Shown in pieces: positions 8,412 to 17,735 of a stretch of 39,082 bases of DNA. Numbering within the stretch: position 1 is the first letter of the stretch; the number at the start of each line of letters is the position of its first letter. The notes beneath the pieces were generated by a model. It did not search any database, was not told the DNA's origin, and saw only the letters and a program-made list of their open reading frames with translations. The DNA comes from Cycloclasticus sp. symbiont of Poecilosclerida sp. M. GTDB lineage: Bacteria; Pseudomonadota; Gammaproteobacteria; Methylococcales; Cycloclasticaceae. The stretch spans positions 1 through 39,082 of the forward strand of contig LWTN01000231.1 of the NCBI GenBank assembly GCA_002101225.1. The letters run 5' to 3'. The position numbers and the translations under genes are program-made.

Positions 8412-9510
8412 ATGCGTGAACTAAACCCAATTACTAATAAAATTGCGGATCTAAAAGAGCGTACCTTGTCGCTTAGGGGGTATCTTTGACTTCGATATTA
8501 AGCACGAACGCCTTACTGAAGTTTTAAGAGAGTTAGAAGAGCCCGAGGTGTGGAATGAGCCTGCGCGCGCACAAGCACTCGGCAAAGAACGTGGTCAATT
8601 AGAACTTGTTGTAGACACTATAACTCAGCTAACCGGCAGATTAGAAGACGCAGGCGACTTGCTAGAAATGGCAGTTGAAGAGAGTGACGATGAGACCGCT
8701 GGTACGATTGAAGACGATTTAGAGGGTTTTGAGAGTAAAGTTAAAACGCTCGAGTTTCAACGTATGTTTTCGGGCAAAATGGACCCCAATAGTGCTTTCT
8801 TAGAAATTCAATCGGGGTCAGGTGGTACAGAAGCCCAAGATTGGGCAGAAATGATTTTGCGTATGTACCTTCGCTGGAGCGAGCAACATGGCTTTAAAAC
8901 AGAACTAATCGAAGTTTCCGCAGGTGATGTAGCGGGTATTAAGAGCGCGACAATTTCCATACAAGGCGATTATGTTTACGGTTGGTTAAGGACTGAAATT
9001 GGCGTACATCGTTTAGTACGTAAGTCACCGTTTGATTCAGGAAACCGACGTCATACCTCGTTTGCTGCGGTGTTTGTGTCACCCGAGATTGATGACGATA
9101 TCGAGATTGATATTAACCCTGCAGATTTGCGTATAGATGTTTATCGCGCCAGTGGTGCAGGTGGTCAACACGTGAATAAAACTGAATCTGCTGTGCGGAT
9201 TACGCACGAACCGAGCAACACGGTTGTACAATGTCAAAACGATCGTTCGCAGCATAAAAATAAAGCAACGGCGATGAAGCAGTTAAAAGCCAAGCTATAT
9301 GAGCTTGAAATGCAAAAGAAGATGGCCGAGCAACAAGTTCAAGAAGAAAACAAATCTGATATTGGGTGGGGTAGCCAAATCCGCTCTTATGTATTGGACC
9401 AATCAAGGATTAAAGATTTACGTACCGGTGTAGAAACCGGAAATACACAAGCTGTGCTCGATGGGGCACTTGACCAATTTATTGAAGCCAGTTTGAAAAG
9501 TGGAATATAA
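8412..9510 (+). CDS. prfB: Peptide chain release factor 2 (with programmed +1 frameshift)
   Basis: RF2 recognises UGA and UAA stops and triggers peptide release. The gene needs a +1 shift: frame zero runs from the ATG at 8412 for 25 codons to an in-frame TGA at 8487, and the main frame continues from GAC at 8488 to 9510. The combined product is 365 residues, the same as E. coli RF2. The stop-recognition SPF motif (RKSPFDSG) and the peptidyl-transferase motif GGQ ([10 protein letters not shown]) are both present. It precedes lysS as in E. coli, with 147 bases between. The internal stop is not damage; see the separate frameshift-site entry. Confidence 0.97.
8475..8490 (+). promoter_or_regulatory. 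prfB programmed frameshift site
   Basis: The sequence AGGGGG (8475-8480), TAT, CTT, TGA, C is the classic RF2 autoregulatory site. The purine run acts as an internal Shine-Dalgarno sequence three bases before the CTT codon. The slippery CTT-T lets the tRNA move +1, and TGA at 8487-8489 followed by C is a poor stop. When RF2 is scarce the ribosome shifts and makes more RF2. The stop is codon 26, the same position as in E. coli. Confidence 0.97.
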
Positions 9511-9546
9511 AGGCAACTCTCTTAATTGTCTTTTTCTCCGATTTCG

Positions 9547-9612
9547 GCGTTGGATGCTTTTCTGCGACGCTCATGTAGATTTATACACTGCGGTTCTCGA
9601 AAAACATCCGCC
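9547..9612. repeat. Long imperfect hairpin between prfB and lysS
   Basis: GGATGcTTTTC at 9552-9562 pairs with GAAAAaCATCC at 9599-9609 with one mismatch, and GGC/GCC outside can extend the stem across an internal bulge. The loop region of 36 bases contains shorter partial complementarity. There is no terminal U-tract, so it is not a standard terminator. It may be an extragenic repeat or an RNA processing structure in the prfB-lysS transcript. Confidence 0.45.
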
Positions 9613-9657
9613 TAGAACTCAAACAAAAATCCTAATGAATAGAGATACCTTAAAGCT

Positions 9658-11157
9658 ATGAGTGAGCACAAACAACCAATACAAGATGAAAACAAATTAA
9701 TTGCGGTTCGTCGTGAGAAATTGGCAGAGATAAAAAAACAGGGTATTGCCTACCCCAATGATTTTAGACGTGAGCATTACGCCGAGTCGTTGCACGCTGA
9801 ATACAACAAATTTGATAAGGAAACGTTAGCAGGAAAAGCCATAAACGTGTCGTTAGCAGGCCGGTTAATGGCGAAACGCGTGATGGGTAAAGCAAGCTTT
9901 GCACACGTACAAGATATGACGGGGCGAATGCAGCTATTTGTTCGACGCGACACCTTGCCAGAAGGGCACTATCAAACATTTAAAGGATGGGACATCGGCG
10001 ATATTATCGCAGTCGGGGGTGTGTTATTTAAAACCAAAACAGATGAGTTGTCGGTTCGTGTGTCCTCTATACGTTTGCTAACCAAATCATTGCAGCCATT
10101 ACCTGAAAAATTTCATGGTTTAACAGATCAAGAGCAGCGTTATCGCCAGCGCTACGTTGATTTAATCATGAATGAAGCGTCACGCAATGTGTTTAAAACG
10201 CGTAGTAAAGTGGTGAGCTTTATACGCGAATACCTGGTTAATAATAACTTTATGGAAGTGGAAACGCCGATGATGCACGTGATTCCTGGCGGCGCGACAG
10301 CTAAGCCGTTTGAAACGCATCATAATGCCTTAGACATGGAATTGTTTTTGCGTATTGCGCCCGAGCTTTATTTGAAACGATTGGTGGTTGGTGGCTTTGA
10401 GCGTGTGTTTGAAATAAACCGTAGTTTTAGAAATGAAGGTTTATCAACCCGTCATAACCCAGAATTCACCATGCTTGAGTTTTACCAAGCGTACGCTGAT
10501 TACAAAGATCTAATGGATTTAACCGAAGATATGTTACGTAAACTGGCGCAAGACGTTCTGAGTACAACTATGGTGCATTACCAGGACGAAGATTACGACT
10601 TAGGGCAGCCCTTTAGACGTATGAGCGTTATTGATTCGATTCTTCACTACAACTCGGATTTAACAGTAGATAATTTAGGTACGCGCGAAGCTGCGGTAGC
10701 AGTGGCTGAACGATTACATATTCCGCTGGAAGAAAGTTATGGTTTGGGTAAAATCCAAATAGAAATTTTTGAAAAAACGGTCGAGGAAAAATTACACGAG
10801 CCGACCTTTATTACCGAGTACCCAACAGAAGTATCACCGTTAGCGCGCAGAAGTGATAACAATCCATTCGTGACGGATCGTTTTGAATTCTTTGTAGGCG
10901 GACGTGAAGTGGCTAATGGTTTCTCTGAGCTTAATGATTCAGAAGACCAAGCAGAACGTTTTAAGCAACAAGTGGATGATAAAGAAGCCGGTGATGATGA
11001 AGCAATGCGCTACGACGCTGATTATATCCGCGCGCTGGAAGTGGGTTTGCCGCCAACGGCTGGTGAGGGCATTGGGATTGATCGCTTGGTGATGTTTTTA
11101 ACGGACTCGGCTTCGATTCGGGATGTCATCTTATTTCCTCATATGCGTCCAGAATAA
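9658..11157 (+). CDS. lysS: Lysyl-tRNA synthetase, class II
   Basis: This enzyme charges tRNA-Lys in the cytoplasm. The 499-residue length is normal for bacterial class II LysRS. Residues about 60-150 form the OB-fold anticodon-binding domain ([16 protein letters not shown]). The catalytic domain shows motif 1 around the segment ending in [15 protein letters not shown], motif 2 in [20 protein letters not shown] and motif 3 near the C-terminus ([11 protein letters not shown] ending in ILFPHMRPE). The ATG at 9658 has no strong ribosome binding site. It lies downstream of prfB, a widely conserved pairing. Confidence 0.97.
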   Translation: MSEHKQPIQDENKLIAVRREKLAEIKKQGIAYPNDFRREHYAESLHAEYNKFDKETLAGKAINVSLAGRLMAKRVMGKASFAHVQDMTGRMQLFVRRDTLPEGHYQTFKGWDIGDIIAVGGVLFKTKTDELSVRVSSIRLLTKSLQPLPEKFHGLTDQEQRYRQRYVDLIMNEASRNVFKTRSKVVSFIREYLVNNNFMEVETPMMHVIPGGATAKPFETHHNALDMELFLRIAPELYLKRLVVGGFERVFEINRSFRNEGLSTRHNPEFTMLEFYQAYADYKDLMDLTEDMLRKLAQDVLSTTMVHYQDEDYDLGQPFRRMSVIDSILHYNSDLTVDNLGTREAAVAVAERLHIPLEESYGLGKIQIEIFEKTVEEKLHEPTFITEYPTEVSPLARRSDNNPFVTDRFEFFVGGREVANGFSELNDSEDQAERFKQQVDDKEAGDDEAMRYDADYIRALEVGLPPTAGEGIGIDRLVMFLTDSASIRDVILFPHMRPE

Positions 11158-11181
11158 CGGTTAATAGATATTAACTAGCGC

Positions 11182-12012
11182 ATGTTGGCTATCGAGTTCT
11201 TTACCCCTTGGGAGTTATCGCCTATTCTCGTGGTCTTTTTACTGGGATTGGCTTTCTACTATTGGCAAGCCATGTGTGTAACGGCGAAGGGTGAGAAATC
11301 TGCTAAATATTATTGGCAGGTAGTTAGTTTTTATACGGGCATCGTTTCAATTTATTTGGTCTCTCACACCTATTTAGATTATTTGTCACAATATATGTTT
11401 TGGGTGCATCGTTTTCAGCACCTTGTTTTGCATCATTTGGCACCTCTATTAATCGTGCTAGGCGGCGTGGGTATTATTCACAAAAGCTTGCCTGAATGGC
11501 TAAAAAACTGGAAAGGCTTGCCTGCTGTTGTTCGTTTACCATTTGAATTATCGTATAAATTAATTCAGCACCCCATAGTCGCTCCAGTGGTGTTTGTTGG
11601 GTTGATCTACCTTTGGTTGATTCCAGATATTCATTTTACGGCCATGTTAAGCCAAGACCTGTACTACCTGATGAATTGGTCAATGTTGCTGGATGGCTTG
11701 TTATTTTGGTGGCTCGTGCTGGGGCCAGATTGGCGAGGTGAGGCAAAAGGCTTTGCTGTGCGTCTTATTATGTTGATTGTTGTGGTCGTGCCTCAGCAAT
11801 TATTAGGCGCGTATTTAACGCTCAGTGGTGAGGTTATTTACGATGTGTATGAAGTGTGTGGAAGAGCGTGGCCGGTTAGCCCAATGGTAGATCAGATATA
11901 TGGTGGCGTTATTACGTGGATACCGGCTAGTATGATGAGTGTATTAGGCTTGGTGTTGGTATTACGTCGTAGATTAAATTATCAAAAAAGAGAAGAGAAT
12001 GAAGGTATTTAA
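11182..12012 (+). CDS. Cytochrome c oxidase assembly protein, CtaG (caa3) family
   Basis: This 276-residue multi-pass inner-membrane protein belongs to the caa3-type CtaG family, needed for assembly of heme-copper oxidases and probably for copper insertion. This CtaG is unrelated to Cox11, which shares the name. About seven hydrophobic segments are visible. A histidine-rich stretch (HRFQHLVLHHLAP, near residues 75-87) and the conserved GPDWRGEAKG segment support the call. The basic C-terminal tail (RRRLNYQKREENEG) is cytoplasmic. The gene overlaps the SCO gene by 14 bases, so both were likely selected to work together. No oxidase subunit genes lie in this window. Confidence 0.85.
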   Translation: MLAIEFFTPWELSPILVVFLLGLAFYYWQAMCVTAKGEKSAKYYWQVVSFYTGIVSIYLVSHTYLDYLSQYMFWVHRFQHLVLHHLAPLLIVLGGVGIIHKSLPEWLKNWKGLPAVVRLPFELSYKLIQHPIVAPVVFVGLIYLWLIPDIHFTAMLSQDLYYLMNWSMLLDGLLFWWLVLGPDWRGEAKGFAVRLIMLIVVVVPQQLLGAYLTLSGEVIYDVYEVCGRAWPVSPMVDQIYGGVITWIPASMMSVLGLVLVLRRRLNYQKREENEGI

Positions 12013-12586
12013 AGGCTTAAGTGTATTAATGATTAGCGTATTGTTAATAGCCTGCGCAGAAAGCGAGCCAACGAAATTAACGAATATTAAGGGTTTAATT
12101 CCTGATTTAGAGTTTGAATTAAGCGATGAAAATAACAAATTGGTTACCGCTAAAGGCTACTTGGGTTCAACGGTAGCCGTGTTTTTCGGATTTACATCAT
12201 GCCCTGATATTTGCCCAACAACAATGCACCAGTTCGCGAGCATACTTAAAAGAGTTGGCGAACCGGCAAAATCGGTAAAAGTGTTGTTTGTGTCTGTTGA
12301 CCCTAAACGAGATTCTGCAGAAAAGCTTAAGAAATACACAGAGATTTTTGGTCCCGCATTCATTGGGTTGCGCGGAGAAGATTCAACCATAAAGGAGATG
12401 ACGAAACGCTATCGTGTGACGTTTGGGTATGGCGATGAGGATAAAGAAGGTAACTACGAAGTATCACATAGCGGTGCTATGTTTATATTTGACGTGAGGG
12501 GTAAAGCCAGATTGTTGGTTACGCAAGGGAGCTCACCCGAAAATATCGTGATGGATTTACACGCTTTACTTGAAGAAACTATTTAA
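11999..12586 (+). CDS. SCO1/SenC copper chaperone, lipoprotein
   Basis: SCO proteins deliver copper to the CuA centre of cytochrome oxidase, or reduce its cysteines. The 195-residue protein starts with a lipoprotein signal (hydrophobic LSVLMISVLLIAC, lipobox LIAC, Cys19), so it is anchored on the periplasmic side. The thioredoxin-like domain shows the metal-binding CPDIC motif (Cys68, Cys72), and the third ligand His157 lies in SHSGAMFIFD, as in known SCO proteins. VSVDPKRD is another family block. It overlaps the CtaG gene by 14 bases and ends 20 bases from a convergent small gene. Confidence 0.95.
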   Translation: MKVFKGLSVLMISVLLIACAESEPTKLTNIKGLIPDLEFELSDENNKLVTAKGYLGSTVAVFFGFTSCPDICPTTMHQFASILKRVGEPAKSVKVLFVSVDPKRDSAEKLKKYTEIFGPAFIGLRGEDSTIKEMTKRYRVTFGYGDEDKEGNYEVSHSGAMFIFDVRGKARLLVTQGSSPENIVMDLHALLEETI

Positions 12587-12606
12587 GGATAAAGATTTTA
12601 TAACCC

Positions 12607-12816
12607 TTATCGCATGGAGGATATCCAAAAGCCACAGCCAATTGAGCCGATTAAACAGAAGGGTACGCCTAGCATTTTAAGTAAAAAACTATCGGTGTAC
12701 AGCACAATGGATGTGCCTACCGCGAGCAAGAAAACAATAATTAATAAAACAAAAATGACCGCCATTATTGGGGCTTTTTCTTCCTCTTCAGTGTCTACTG
12801 AATCTACATCAGCCAT
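12607..12816 (-). CDS. Small two-helix membrane protein
   Basis: This 69-residue protein is not one I recognise. The start is ATG at 12816 (complement), preceded by an AGGAG ribosome binding site; an upstream start would add 16 residues but has no such site. Residues 1-15 are acidic (DSVDTEEEE), followed by two hydrophobic helices (about 18-40 and 46-66) and a short basic end (SSMR). It lies 73 bases downstream of ygfZ on the same strand and is convergent with the SCO gene. The strong ribosome binding site and clear topology make it likely real. A plus-strand frame over the same bases (12614-12850) is a shadow. Confidence 0.7.
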   Translation of the reverse strand: MADVDSVDTEEEEKAPIMAVIFVLLIIVFLLAVGTSIVLYTDSFLLKMLGVPFCLIGSIGCGFWISSMR

Positions 12817-12889
12817 AATACGCTCCTGTAAAATTAAAATAACCACGTAATTTGACAATAGCACACAATTTTAAGCGTTGGCTACCTAC

Positions 12890-13759
12890 TTACGATTCTG
12901 TTTCTAACGAATAGGGTGAGAGTTTTAACGTAATATCACCTAATTCACATAGGGGGATAGGTGTTGTTGAGAAATCATCGACTTTGAAAACGACGGTTCC
13001 AGTATAAGTAGAGTCGGATTGTTTAGAGCATTCAACGACTGTGCCTGAGCTGTTTGTATTGCCATCAATGAGTAAATCAGTGCCAGAATCTATAAGTAAG
13101 GCGCTGCTAAAAATATACATGCGCCGCTTCACCGTACCTTTGTAGTGTAAACGTGCGACAACCTCTTGTCCTGTATAGCAGCCTTTAGTAAAACTAATCC
13201 CATTTAATACGTCGAGATTAAGCATTTGCGGAATAAAGGCCTCGCTCGTCGCTTCGGTTATTCGCGGTATACCGGTGCTTATCAACGTCGAAGACCAATT
13301 TGAAATAGAGCTATTAGAAGATTCTGTATGCGAGACTTTATCTTTAATAACGAAAGATAAGCGTGGTTGTTCCTTGATGTTAATTTCAGCAAATATATTT
13401 TTATCTGCCATTGTGTTTATTTCATGGATGTTACCAAGTATTGAAAACTGACTTGAGACATCTTTAATTTTAACGTCTGAACGAAACACAAACATAGTCA
13501 AACGCTTGGTGATGTTTGGGCACAGCGTGCTCGGAACTATCATGTAGAAGATATCGTCTTTCAACAGTAGATAATACAGAGTAATAACGCGCCCTTTGGG
13601 ATTGCAAAGGGCGCCAAATTGACTGTTCCCCGTCGTTAATGCCGAAGCATCATTCGTAGTTTGACCCTGTAAAAATGCACCTGCATCAGTGCCAGAGATT
13701 GCGATAATGCTTTCAAAACCATCAAGCAAAATAGGTGGTGTGGACTTAGTTGTACTCAT
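12890..13759 (-). CDS. ygfZ: YgfZ/IBA57-like folate-binding protein
   Basis: YgfZ is a GcvT-like tetrahydrofolate-binding protein that supports particular Fe-S enzymes, such as MiaB in E. coli, and is the relative of mitochondrial IBA57. This one is 289 residues, slightly shorter than the E. coli protein. The signature KGCYTGQE (Cys194) near FTKGCYTGQEVVARLHYKG is present, and the N-terminal FLQGQTTND segment fits the family. It is divergent from the sdh gene cluster, which itself ends with sdhE and ygfX; in E. coli ygfZ is also next to sdhE and ygfX. With the suf operon upstream it adds to the Fe-S theme of this region. Confidence 0.93.
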   Translation of the reverse strand: MSTTKSTPPILLDGFESIIAISGTDAGAFLQGQTTNDASALTTGNSQFGALCNPKGRVITLYYLLLKDDIFYMIVPSTLCPNITKRLTMFVFRSDVKIKDVSSQFSILGNIHEINTMADKNIFAEINIKEQPRLSFVIKDKVSHTESSNSSISNWSSTLISTGIPRITEATSEAFIPQMLNLDVLNGISFTKGCYTGQEVVARLHYKGTVKRRMYIFSSALLIDSGTDLLIDGNTNSSGTVVECSKQSDSTYTGTVVFKVDDFSTTPIPLCELGDITLKLSPYSLETES

Positions 13760-13813
13760 AGTACGTTATTATAGTTGTAATTGCTGTTTTACTGAGCGTA
13801 TTTAGCGTCCAAT

Positions 13814-13845
13814 TTGAATATCATTTGGCTTGAATATTATTAGGC
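13814..13845. repeat. Two tandem 16-bp direct repeats in the ygfZ-sdh divergent region
   Basis: TTGAATATCATTTGGC (13814-13829) is followed immediately by TTGAATATTATTAGGC (13830-13845), 14 of 16 bases identical. The repeats lie 41-72 bases upstream of the small assembly-factor gene, where the sdh promoter should be. A possible -10 element TATTAT (13835-13840) with TTTGAA 16 bases before it falls inside the repeats. A repeated protein-binding site spaced by 16 bp is a reasonable but untested reading. Confidence 0.5.
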
Positions 13846-13885
13846 GATGCTTTAATCTACGGCGTTGCAACAAAAAGCGTGTCTG

Positions 13886-14074
13886 ATGACAAAACTTACT
13901 CAAAAAAACGTTCACTTCAATAAACGAAACAGTAAGGGACTTGAAGAAAAAATGCTTGAAAAAAGCTCACGTGTTAACGATAAAGAGGCCTTAAAAGAAA
14001 GAGGAGGTCGTGGGGGGTTGGAACCTACGCGTTTTGGTGACTGGGAAAAAAATGGTCGCTGCATAGATTTTTAA
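13886..14074 (+). CDS. SDHAF4-like succinate dehydrogenase assembly factor (DUF1674)
   Basis: This protein is 62 residues from the ATG at 13886; a TTG seven codons earlier is an alternative start. The N-terminal two thirds are basic and poorly conserved. The C-terminal block GGLEPTRFGDWEKNGRCIDF matches the DUF1674 family, which includes SDHAF4 (Sdh8). The mitochondrial protein binds newly flavinylated Sdh1/SdhA and promotes its assembly with the Fe-S subunit. Here the gene lies 39 bases before sdhC, exactly where such a helper would be expected. The role in bacteria is inferred from the family and its position. Confidence 0.85.
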   Translation: MTKLTQKNVHFNKRNSKGLEEKMLEKSSRVNDKEALKERGGRGGLEPTRFGDWEKNGRCIDF

Positions 14075-14113
14075 TACGATTAATAATTTTACTTCAGTTA
14101 AGAGGTTTACCTT

Positions 14114-14509
14114 ATGAACACGAGTAATCGGCCACTATCACCACATTTAGACGTATATAAACTGCCGTTATCGGCTTTATTATCTATCGTTCATCGTGGT
14201 ACGGGCGCGTTTCTATCAATTGGCACGGTTGCACTAGTTTGGTGGCTTATGTCACTGGCTGGTGGTGAAGAGTCCTATATAGTTGCGCAAAAGTTCTTTT
14301 CAAGCTTCATGGGTAGTTTGATTTTGTTTGGTTGGACATTCGCCCTGTTTTTTCATCTAGCGAATGGTATTCGTCATTTAGTTTGGGACTGTGGCTATGG
14401 TTTTGAAAAAACTGCGGTTGATAAGTCTTCTTGGGTCGTTATTGGTACGGCTGGATTTTTAACTTTCTGCATTTGGTTTTTTGCCTATGTGTTCACAATA
14501 GGAGCATAG
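14114..14509 (+). CDS. sdhC: Succinate dehydrogenase cytochrome b556 subunit
   Basis: SdhC is one of the two membrane anchors of complex II, sharing heme b and the quinone site. It is 131 residues with three transmembrane helices (roughly 30-50, 65-88 and 106-126). The signature RPLSPHLDVYKLPLSALLSI with SIVHRGTG, and the heme-ligand region FHLANGIRHLVWD, are both present. A ribosome binding site (AAGAGG) precedes the ATG at 14114. It is followed by sdhD after 3 bases. Confidence 0.96.
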   Translation: MNTSNRPLSPHLDVYKLPLSALLSIVHRGTGAFLSIGTVALVWWLMSLAGGEESYIVAQKFFSSFMGSLILFGWTFALFFHLANGIRHLVWDCGYGFEKTAVDKSSWVVIGTAGFLTFCIWFFAYVFTIGA

Positions 14510-14512
14510 AGC

Positions 14513-14893
14513 ATGAGTTTAAGATCGCCTCTCGGCCTCGCTAAGGGTTTAGGTTCTGCCAAAGATGGTACGCATCATTGGTGGGTACAACGCGTTACTG
14601 CAGTTGCTTTAATCCCACTTACTATGTGGTTTGCATTTAAAGTTGCACTATTGAGTATGTCTGATTACGAAACTGTATTAGCGAGTCTTAGTTCACCTTG
14701 GTCAGCCGCATTAATCATTTCTTTGATTGTTGCCGCTTTTTACCACGCTGCATTGGGTATGCAGGTTATTTATGAAGATTATGTTTCGGGTAAGGCAGCG
14801 CGCATTATTGCCATAATGGGAACGAATCTTTTGCTGTTTTTATTAGGCACAGCAGCAACGATAGCCGTTGTTCGTATCGCCCTCGGAGGCTAG
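14513..14893 (+). CDS. sdhD: Succinate dehydrogenase membrane anchor subunit
   Basis: SdhD is the second membrane anchor of complex II. It is 126 residues with three predicted helices (about 27-48, 63-84 and 97-120). HWWVQRVTAVALIPL near residues 22-36 and the heme-ligand segment FYHAALGMQVIYEDY near residues 82-96 are family hallmarks. It lies 3 bases after sdhC and 6 bases before sdhA, in the usual CDAB order. Confidence 0.95.
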   Translation: MSLRSPLGLAKGLGSAKDGTHHWWVQRVTAVALIPLTMWFAFKVALLSMSDYETVLASLSSPWSAALIISLIVAAFYHAALGMQVIYEDYVSGKAARIIAIMGTNLLLFLLGTAATIAVVRIALGG

Positions 14894-14899
14894 AGTTTT

Positions 14900-16693
14900 A
14901 TGAATATTGAAGACTATAAAATAACCGAGCATAAGTACGACGTCGTTGTCGTTGGTGCGGGTGGTGCTGGTTTACGAGCAACATTTGGTATGGCTCAAAA
15001 AGGCCTAAAAACAGCGTGTATTACTAAAGTATTTCCAACGCGTAGCCATACCGTTGCAGCTCAAGGTGGTATTAGTGCTGCATTAGGTAATATGGGTAAA
15101 GATGATTGGCGCTGGCATATGTATGACACCGTCAAGGGATCAGACTGGTTAGGCGATCAAGATGCGATTGAATATATGTGTCGTGAAGCGATTCCGGCGA
15201 TTGTTGAATTGGAGCACTACGGCGTGCCATTTTCTCGTACAGAAGAAGGCAAAATTTACCAACGCCCATTCGGCGGCATGACAACAAACTACGGTGAAGG
15301 TACAGCGCAACGTACTTGTGCAGCGGCGGATAGAACAGGCCACGCGATCCTTCATACGCTATACCAACAATCTTTAAAGCACGATGCTGAGTTCTTTATT
15401 GAATATTTTGCGCTTGATTTAATTATGGATGACGACGGTGTTTGCCGTGGTGTTCTAGCCCTTAGGATGGATGATGGTACTTTGCATTTGTTCCGCTCCC
15501 ATATGGCTGTTATGGCGACAGGTGGTTACGGACGTTCATTCTTCTCCTGTACTTCTGCACATACATGCACAGGTGACGGTAATGCAATGGTGCTTCGTGC
15601 AGGTTTACCTTTACAAGATATGGAATTTGTTCAATTCCACCCAACCGGTATTTATGGTTCGGGCTGTTTGATAACCGAAGGCGTACGAGGAGAGGGTGGT
15701 TACCTAACAAACTCTAAAGGTGAACGTTTCATGGAGCGTTATGCGCCGAATGCCAAAGACTTAGCATCACGTGATGTTGTGAGTCGTTCGATGACGATTG
15801 AAATTAACGAAGGTCGTGGTGTGGGCCCTGACGGTGATCATATTCATCTTCACTTAGAGCACTTGGGACCTGAAGTGATTGAAGAGCGCCTTCCAGGTAT
15901 TGCTGAAAGTGCAAAAATCTTTGCTGGTGTTGATGTGAGCAAAGAACCAATACCTGTGCTTCCAACGGTTCACTACAATATGGGTGGTATTCCAACTAAC
16001 TATAAGGGCGAAGTCGTTACTTTGGAGGATGAAAACCCTGACAAAGTAGTCGAAGGCTTGATGGCGATTGGTGAGGCAGCGTGTGTGTCCGTTCATGGTG
16101 CAAATAGATTGGGTTCTAACTCGTTGCTTGATTTGGTGGTCTTTGGCCGCTCAGCGGCTATCAGGGCGGCAGAAGTTGTGCAGCCTGGCACGAATCATCC
16201 TGATTTGGGTGCTAACGCCTGCGATAAGGCGCTGACACGTTTGGATAAGTTCCGAAATGCTGATGGTTCTAAGAAGACCTCTGAAGTTCGTCTAGATATG
16301 CAAAAAACCATGCAAATGCATGCCGCTGTGTTTAGAACAGGCGAATCAATGGAAGAGGGCGTTAGGAAAATTAAAGGGGTTATCAAATCGTTTGAAGATG
16401 TGTCCGTTTCCGATCGTTCACTCATTTGGAATACCGATTTAATCGAAACACTGGAATTAGATAACTTACTTTCTCAAGCGGCAGTGACGATTGAAGGTGC
16501 GTTAAATCGTGAAGAAAGTCGTGGTGGTCACGCGCGTGAAGATTTCCCAGATCGTGATGATGACAAATGGCATAAGCATTCAATTATGTGGTGCGACGAA
16601 AAGAACAAAGTAAAAATTAAGTACCGCCCTGTGCATATGTACACGTTGTCGGATGATGTGGACGTTGTTCCGCCTAAAAAGCGCGTCTACTAA
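14900..16693 (+). CDS. sdhA: Succinate dehydrogenase flavoprotein subunit
   Basis: SdhA oxidises succinate to fumarate with a covalently bound FAD on the cytoplasmic side of complex II. The 597-residue protein has the N-terminal dinucleotide fold [12 protein letters not shown] (residues 16-27), the covalent flavin histidine in [10 protein letters not shown] (His50), the substrate-site FHPTG and [10 protein letters not shown] blocks, the [17 protein letters not shown] block near residue 400, and the C-terminal [12 protein letters not shown] motif. SdhE, encoded downstream, attaches the FAD in related bacteria. It is followed by sdhB after 20 bases. Confidence 0.98.
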   Translation: MNIEDYKITEHKYDVVVVGAGGAGLRATFGMAQKGLKTACITKVFPTRSHTVAAQGGISAALGNMGKDDWRWHMYDTVKGSDWLGDQDAIEYMCREAIPAIVELEHYGVPFSRTEEGKIYQRPFGGMTTNYGEGTAQRTCAAADRTGHAILHTLYQQSLKHDAEFFIEYFALDLIMDDDGVCRGVLALRMDDGTLHLFRSHMAVMATGGYGRSFFSCTSAHTCTGDGNAMVLRAGLPLQDMEFVQFHPTGIYGSGCLITEGVRGEGGYLTNSKGERFMERYAPNAKDLASRDVVSRSMTIEINEGRGVGPDGDHIHLHLEHLGPEVIEERLPGIAESAKIFAGVDVSKEPIPVLPTVHYNMGGIPTNYKGEVVTLEDENPDKVVEGLMAIGEAACVSVHGANRLGSNSLLDLVVFGRSAAIRAAEVVQPGTNHPDLGANACDKALTRLDKFRNADGSKKTSEVRLDMQKTMQMHAAVFRTGESMEEGVRKIKGVIKSFEDVSVSDRSLIWNTDLIETLELDNLLSQAAVTIEGALNREESRGGHAREDFPDRDDDKWHKHSIMWCDEKNKVKIKYRPVHMYTLSDDVDVVPPKKRVY

Positions 16694-16713
16694 GACTTAA
16701 CGAGGATAAATAA

Positions 16714-17499
16714 ATGGCTGAATTTACACTTCCAGAAAACTCTGTAGTTAAAGAGGGAAAAACTTTTCCTGCACCTGAAGGCGCAACAAACGTTCAAGTG
16801 GTTGAGGTTTATCGTTGGGACCCTGATAGTGGTGAGAACCCACGAATTGACACTTACAATATTGATTTAGCTAGTTGTGGCCCAATGGTGTTGGACGCGA
16901 TTATTAAAATTAAAGATGAAATTGATCCAACGCTAACGTTTCGCCGTTCGTGCCGTGAAGGTATCTGTGGTTCGTGTTCAATGAATATCAACGGTCGTAA
17001 TACGCTCGCCTGTACGAAAGATATAAGTGATATTAATGGCCCGATTAAGATTTATCCTTTGCCGCATATGCCGGTGGTTAAAGATATTGTTCCCGATTTA
17101 ACGCACTTTTACGCGCAATACGCGTCTATTAAGCCTTGGATCCAATCAACAACGCCACCTCCGCCTGATAAAGAGCGTTTGCAGTCAAAAGAAGAACGCG
17201 CGCAGTTAGATGGTTTGTACGAATGTATTCTTTGTGCGTGTTGCTCAACGTCATGCCCAAGCTATTGGTGGAATGGCGATCGCTATCTGGGCCCAGCTAT
17301 TTTGCTTCAAGCCTATCGTTGGTTAGCTGATTCACGTGATGAAAATGCAGGTGAACGTTTGGATGAATTAGAAGATCCATTCAAGCTATATCGTTGCCAT
17401 ACAATCATGAATTGCACTGAAACGTGTCCGAAAGGTTTGAACCCTGCAAAAGCCATCGCAGAAATTAAGAAGTTATTGGTAGAGCGTAAAATTGCTTAA
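16714..17499 (+). CDS. sdhB: Succinate dehydrogenase iron-sulfur subunit
   Basis: SdhB passes electrons from the flavin to quinone through three Fe-S clusters. It has 261 residues. The [2Fe-2S] ligands are Cys80, Cys85, Cys88 and Cys100 (CREGICGSC and LAC). The [4Fe-4S] and [3Fe-4S] ligands are in [11 protein letters not shown] (Cys171, 174, 177 and 181) and in [12 protein letters not shown] near residue 226. A longer than usual N-terminal extension of about 25 residues precedes the conserved core (VEVYRWDPD). The stop shares one base with the sdhE start (TAATG). Confidence 0.98.
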   Translation: MAEFTLPENSVVKEGKTFPAPEGATNVQVVEVYRWDPDSGENPRIDTYNIDLASCGPMVLDAIIKIKDEIDPTLTFRRSCREGICGSCSMNINGRNTLACTKDISDINGPIKIYPLPHMPVVKDIVPDLTHFYAQYASIKPWIQSTTPPPPDKERLQSKEERAQLDGLYECILCACCSTSCPSYWWNGDRYLGPAILLQAYRWLADSRDENAGERLDELEDPFKLYRCHTIMNCTETCPKGLNPAKAIAEIKKLLVERKIA

Positions 17500-17735
17500 T
17501 GTCTGAAAGATCCAAGCTACTTTGGCGGTGCAGAAGAGGTGTTAAAGAGCTGGATGTTGTTTTTACAAAGTTTTTCGAATCGTCCTACGATGGTTTGAAA
17601 GAAAATGAAAAGAAAACATTTGTACGCTTATTAGAACTCGAAGACCCTGAAATATTGAGCATGATGCTCGCACAAATTGAATCGGAGGATAAGGATATTG
17701 CCGAACTCGTTAAAAAAATACGTAACTCCGCTTGA
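17499..17735 (+). CDS. sdhE: SdhE, FAD assembly factor for succinate dehydrogenase
   Basis: SdhE (SDHAF2/YgfY type) promotes covalent attachment of FAD to SdhA. The 78-residue, all-helical protein carries the family motif RRGVKELD (residues 12-19, the RGxxE signature that contacts SdhA). The remaining blocks, ENEKKTFVRLLELEDPE, also fit. It is translationally coupled to sdhB by a TAATG overlap, and its last part is overlapped by the likely ygfX start. Formerly it was described as the antitoxin CptB, but the flavinylation role is the better supported one. Confidence 0.95.
   Translation: MSERSKLLWRCRRGVKELDVVFTKFFESSYDGLKENEKKTFVRLLELEDPEILSMMLAQIESEDKDIAELVKKIRNSA

Noticed and set aside
8412-8490. 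prfB appears broken by an in-frame TGA
   Set aside because: The AGGGGG-TAT-CTT-TGA-C site is the standard programmed +1 frameshift, and the combined product has the exact RF2 length.
12614-12850. 78-codon plus-strand frame
   Set aside because: It is the complement of the small membrane protein gene on the minus strand, which has a good ribosome binding site and clear membrane helices.
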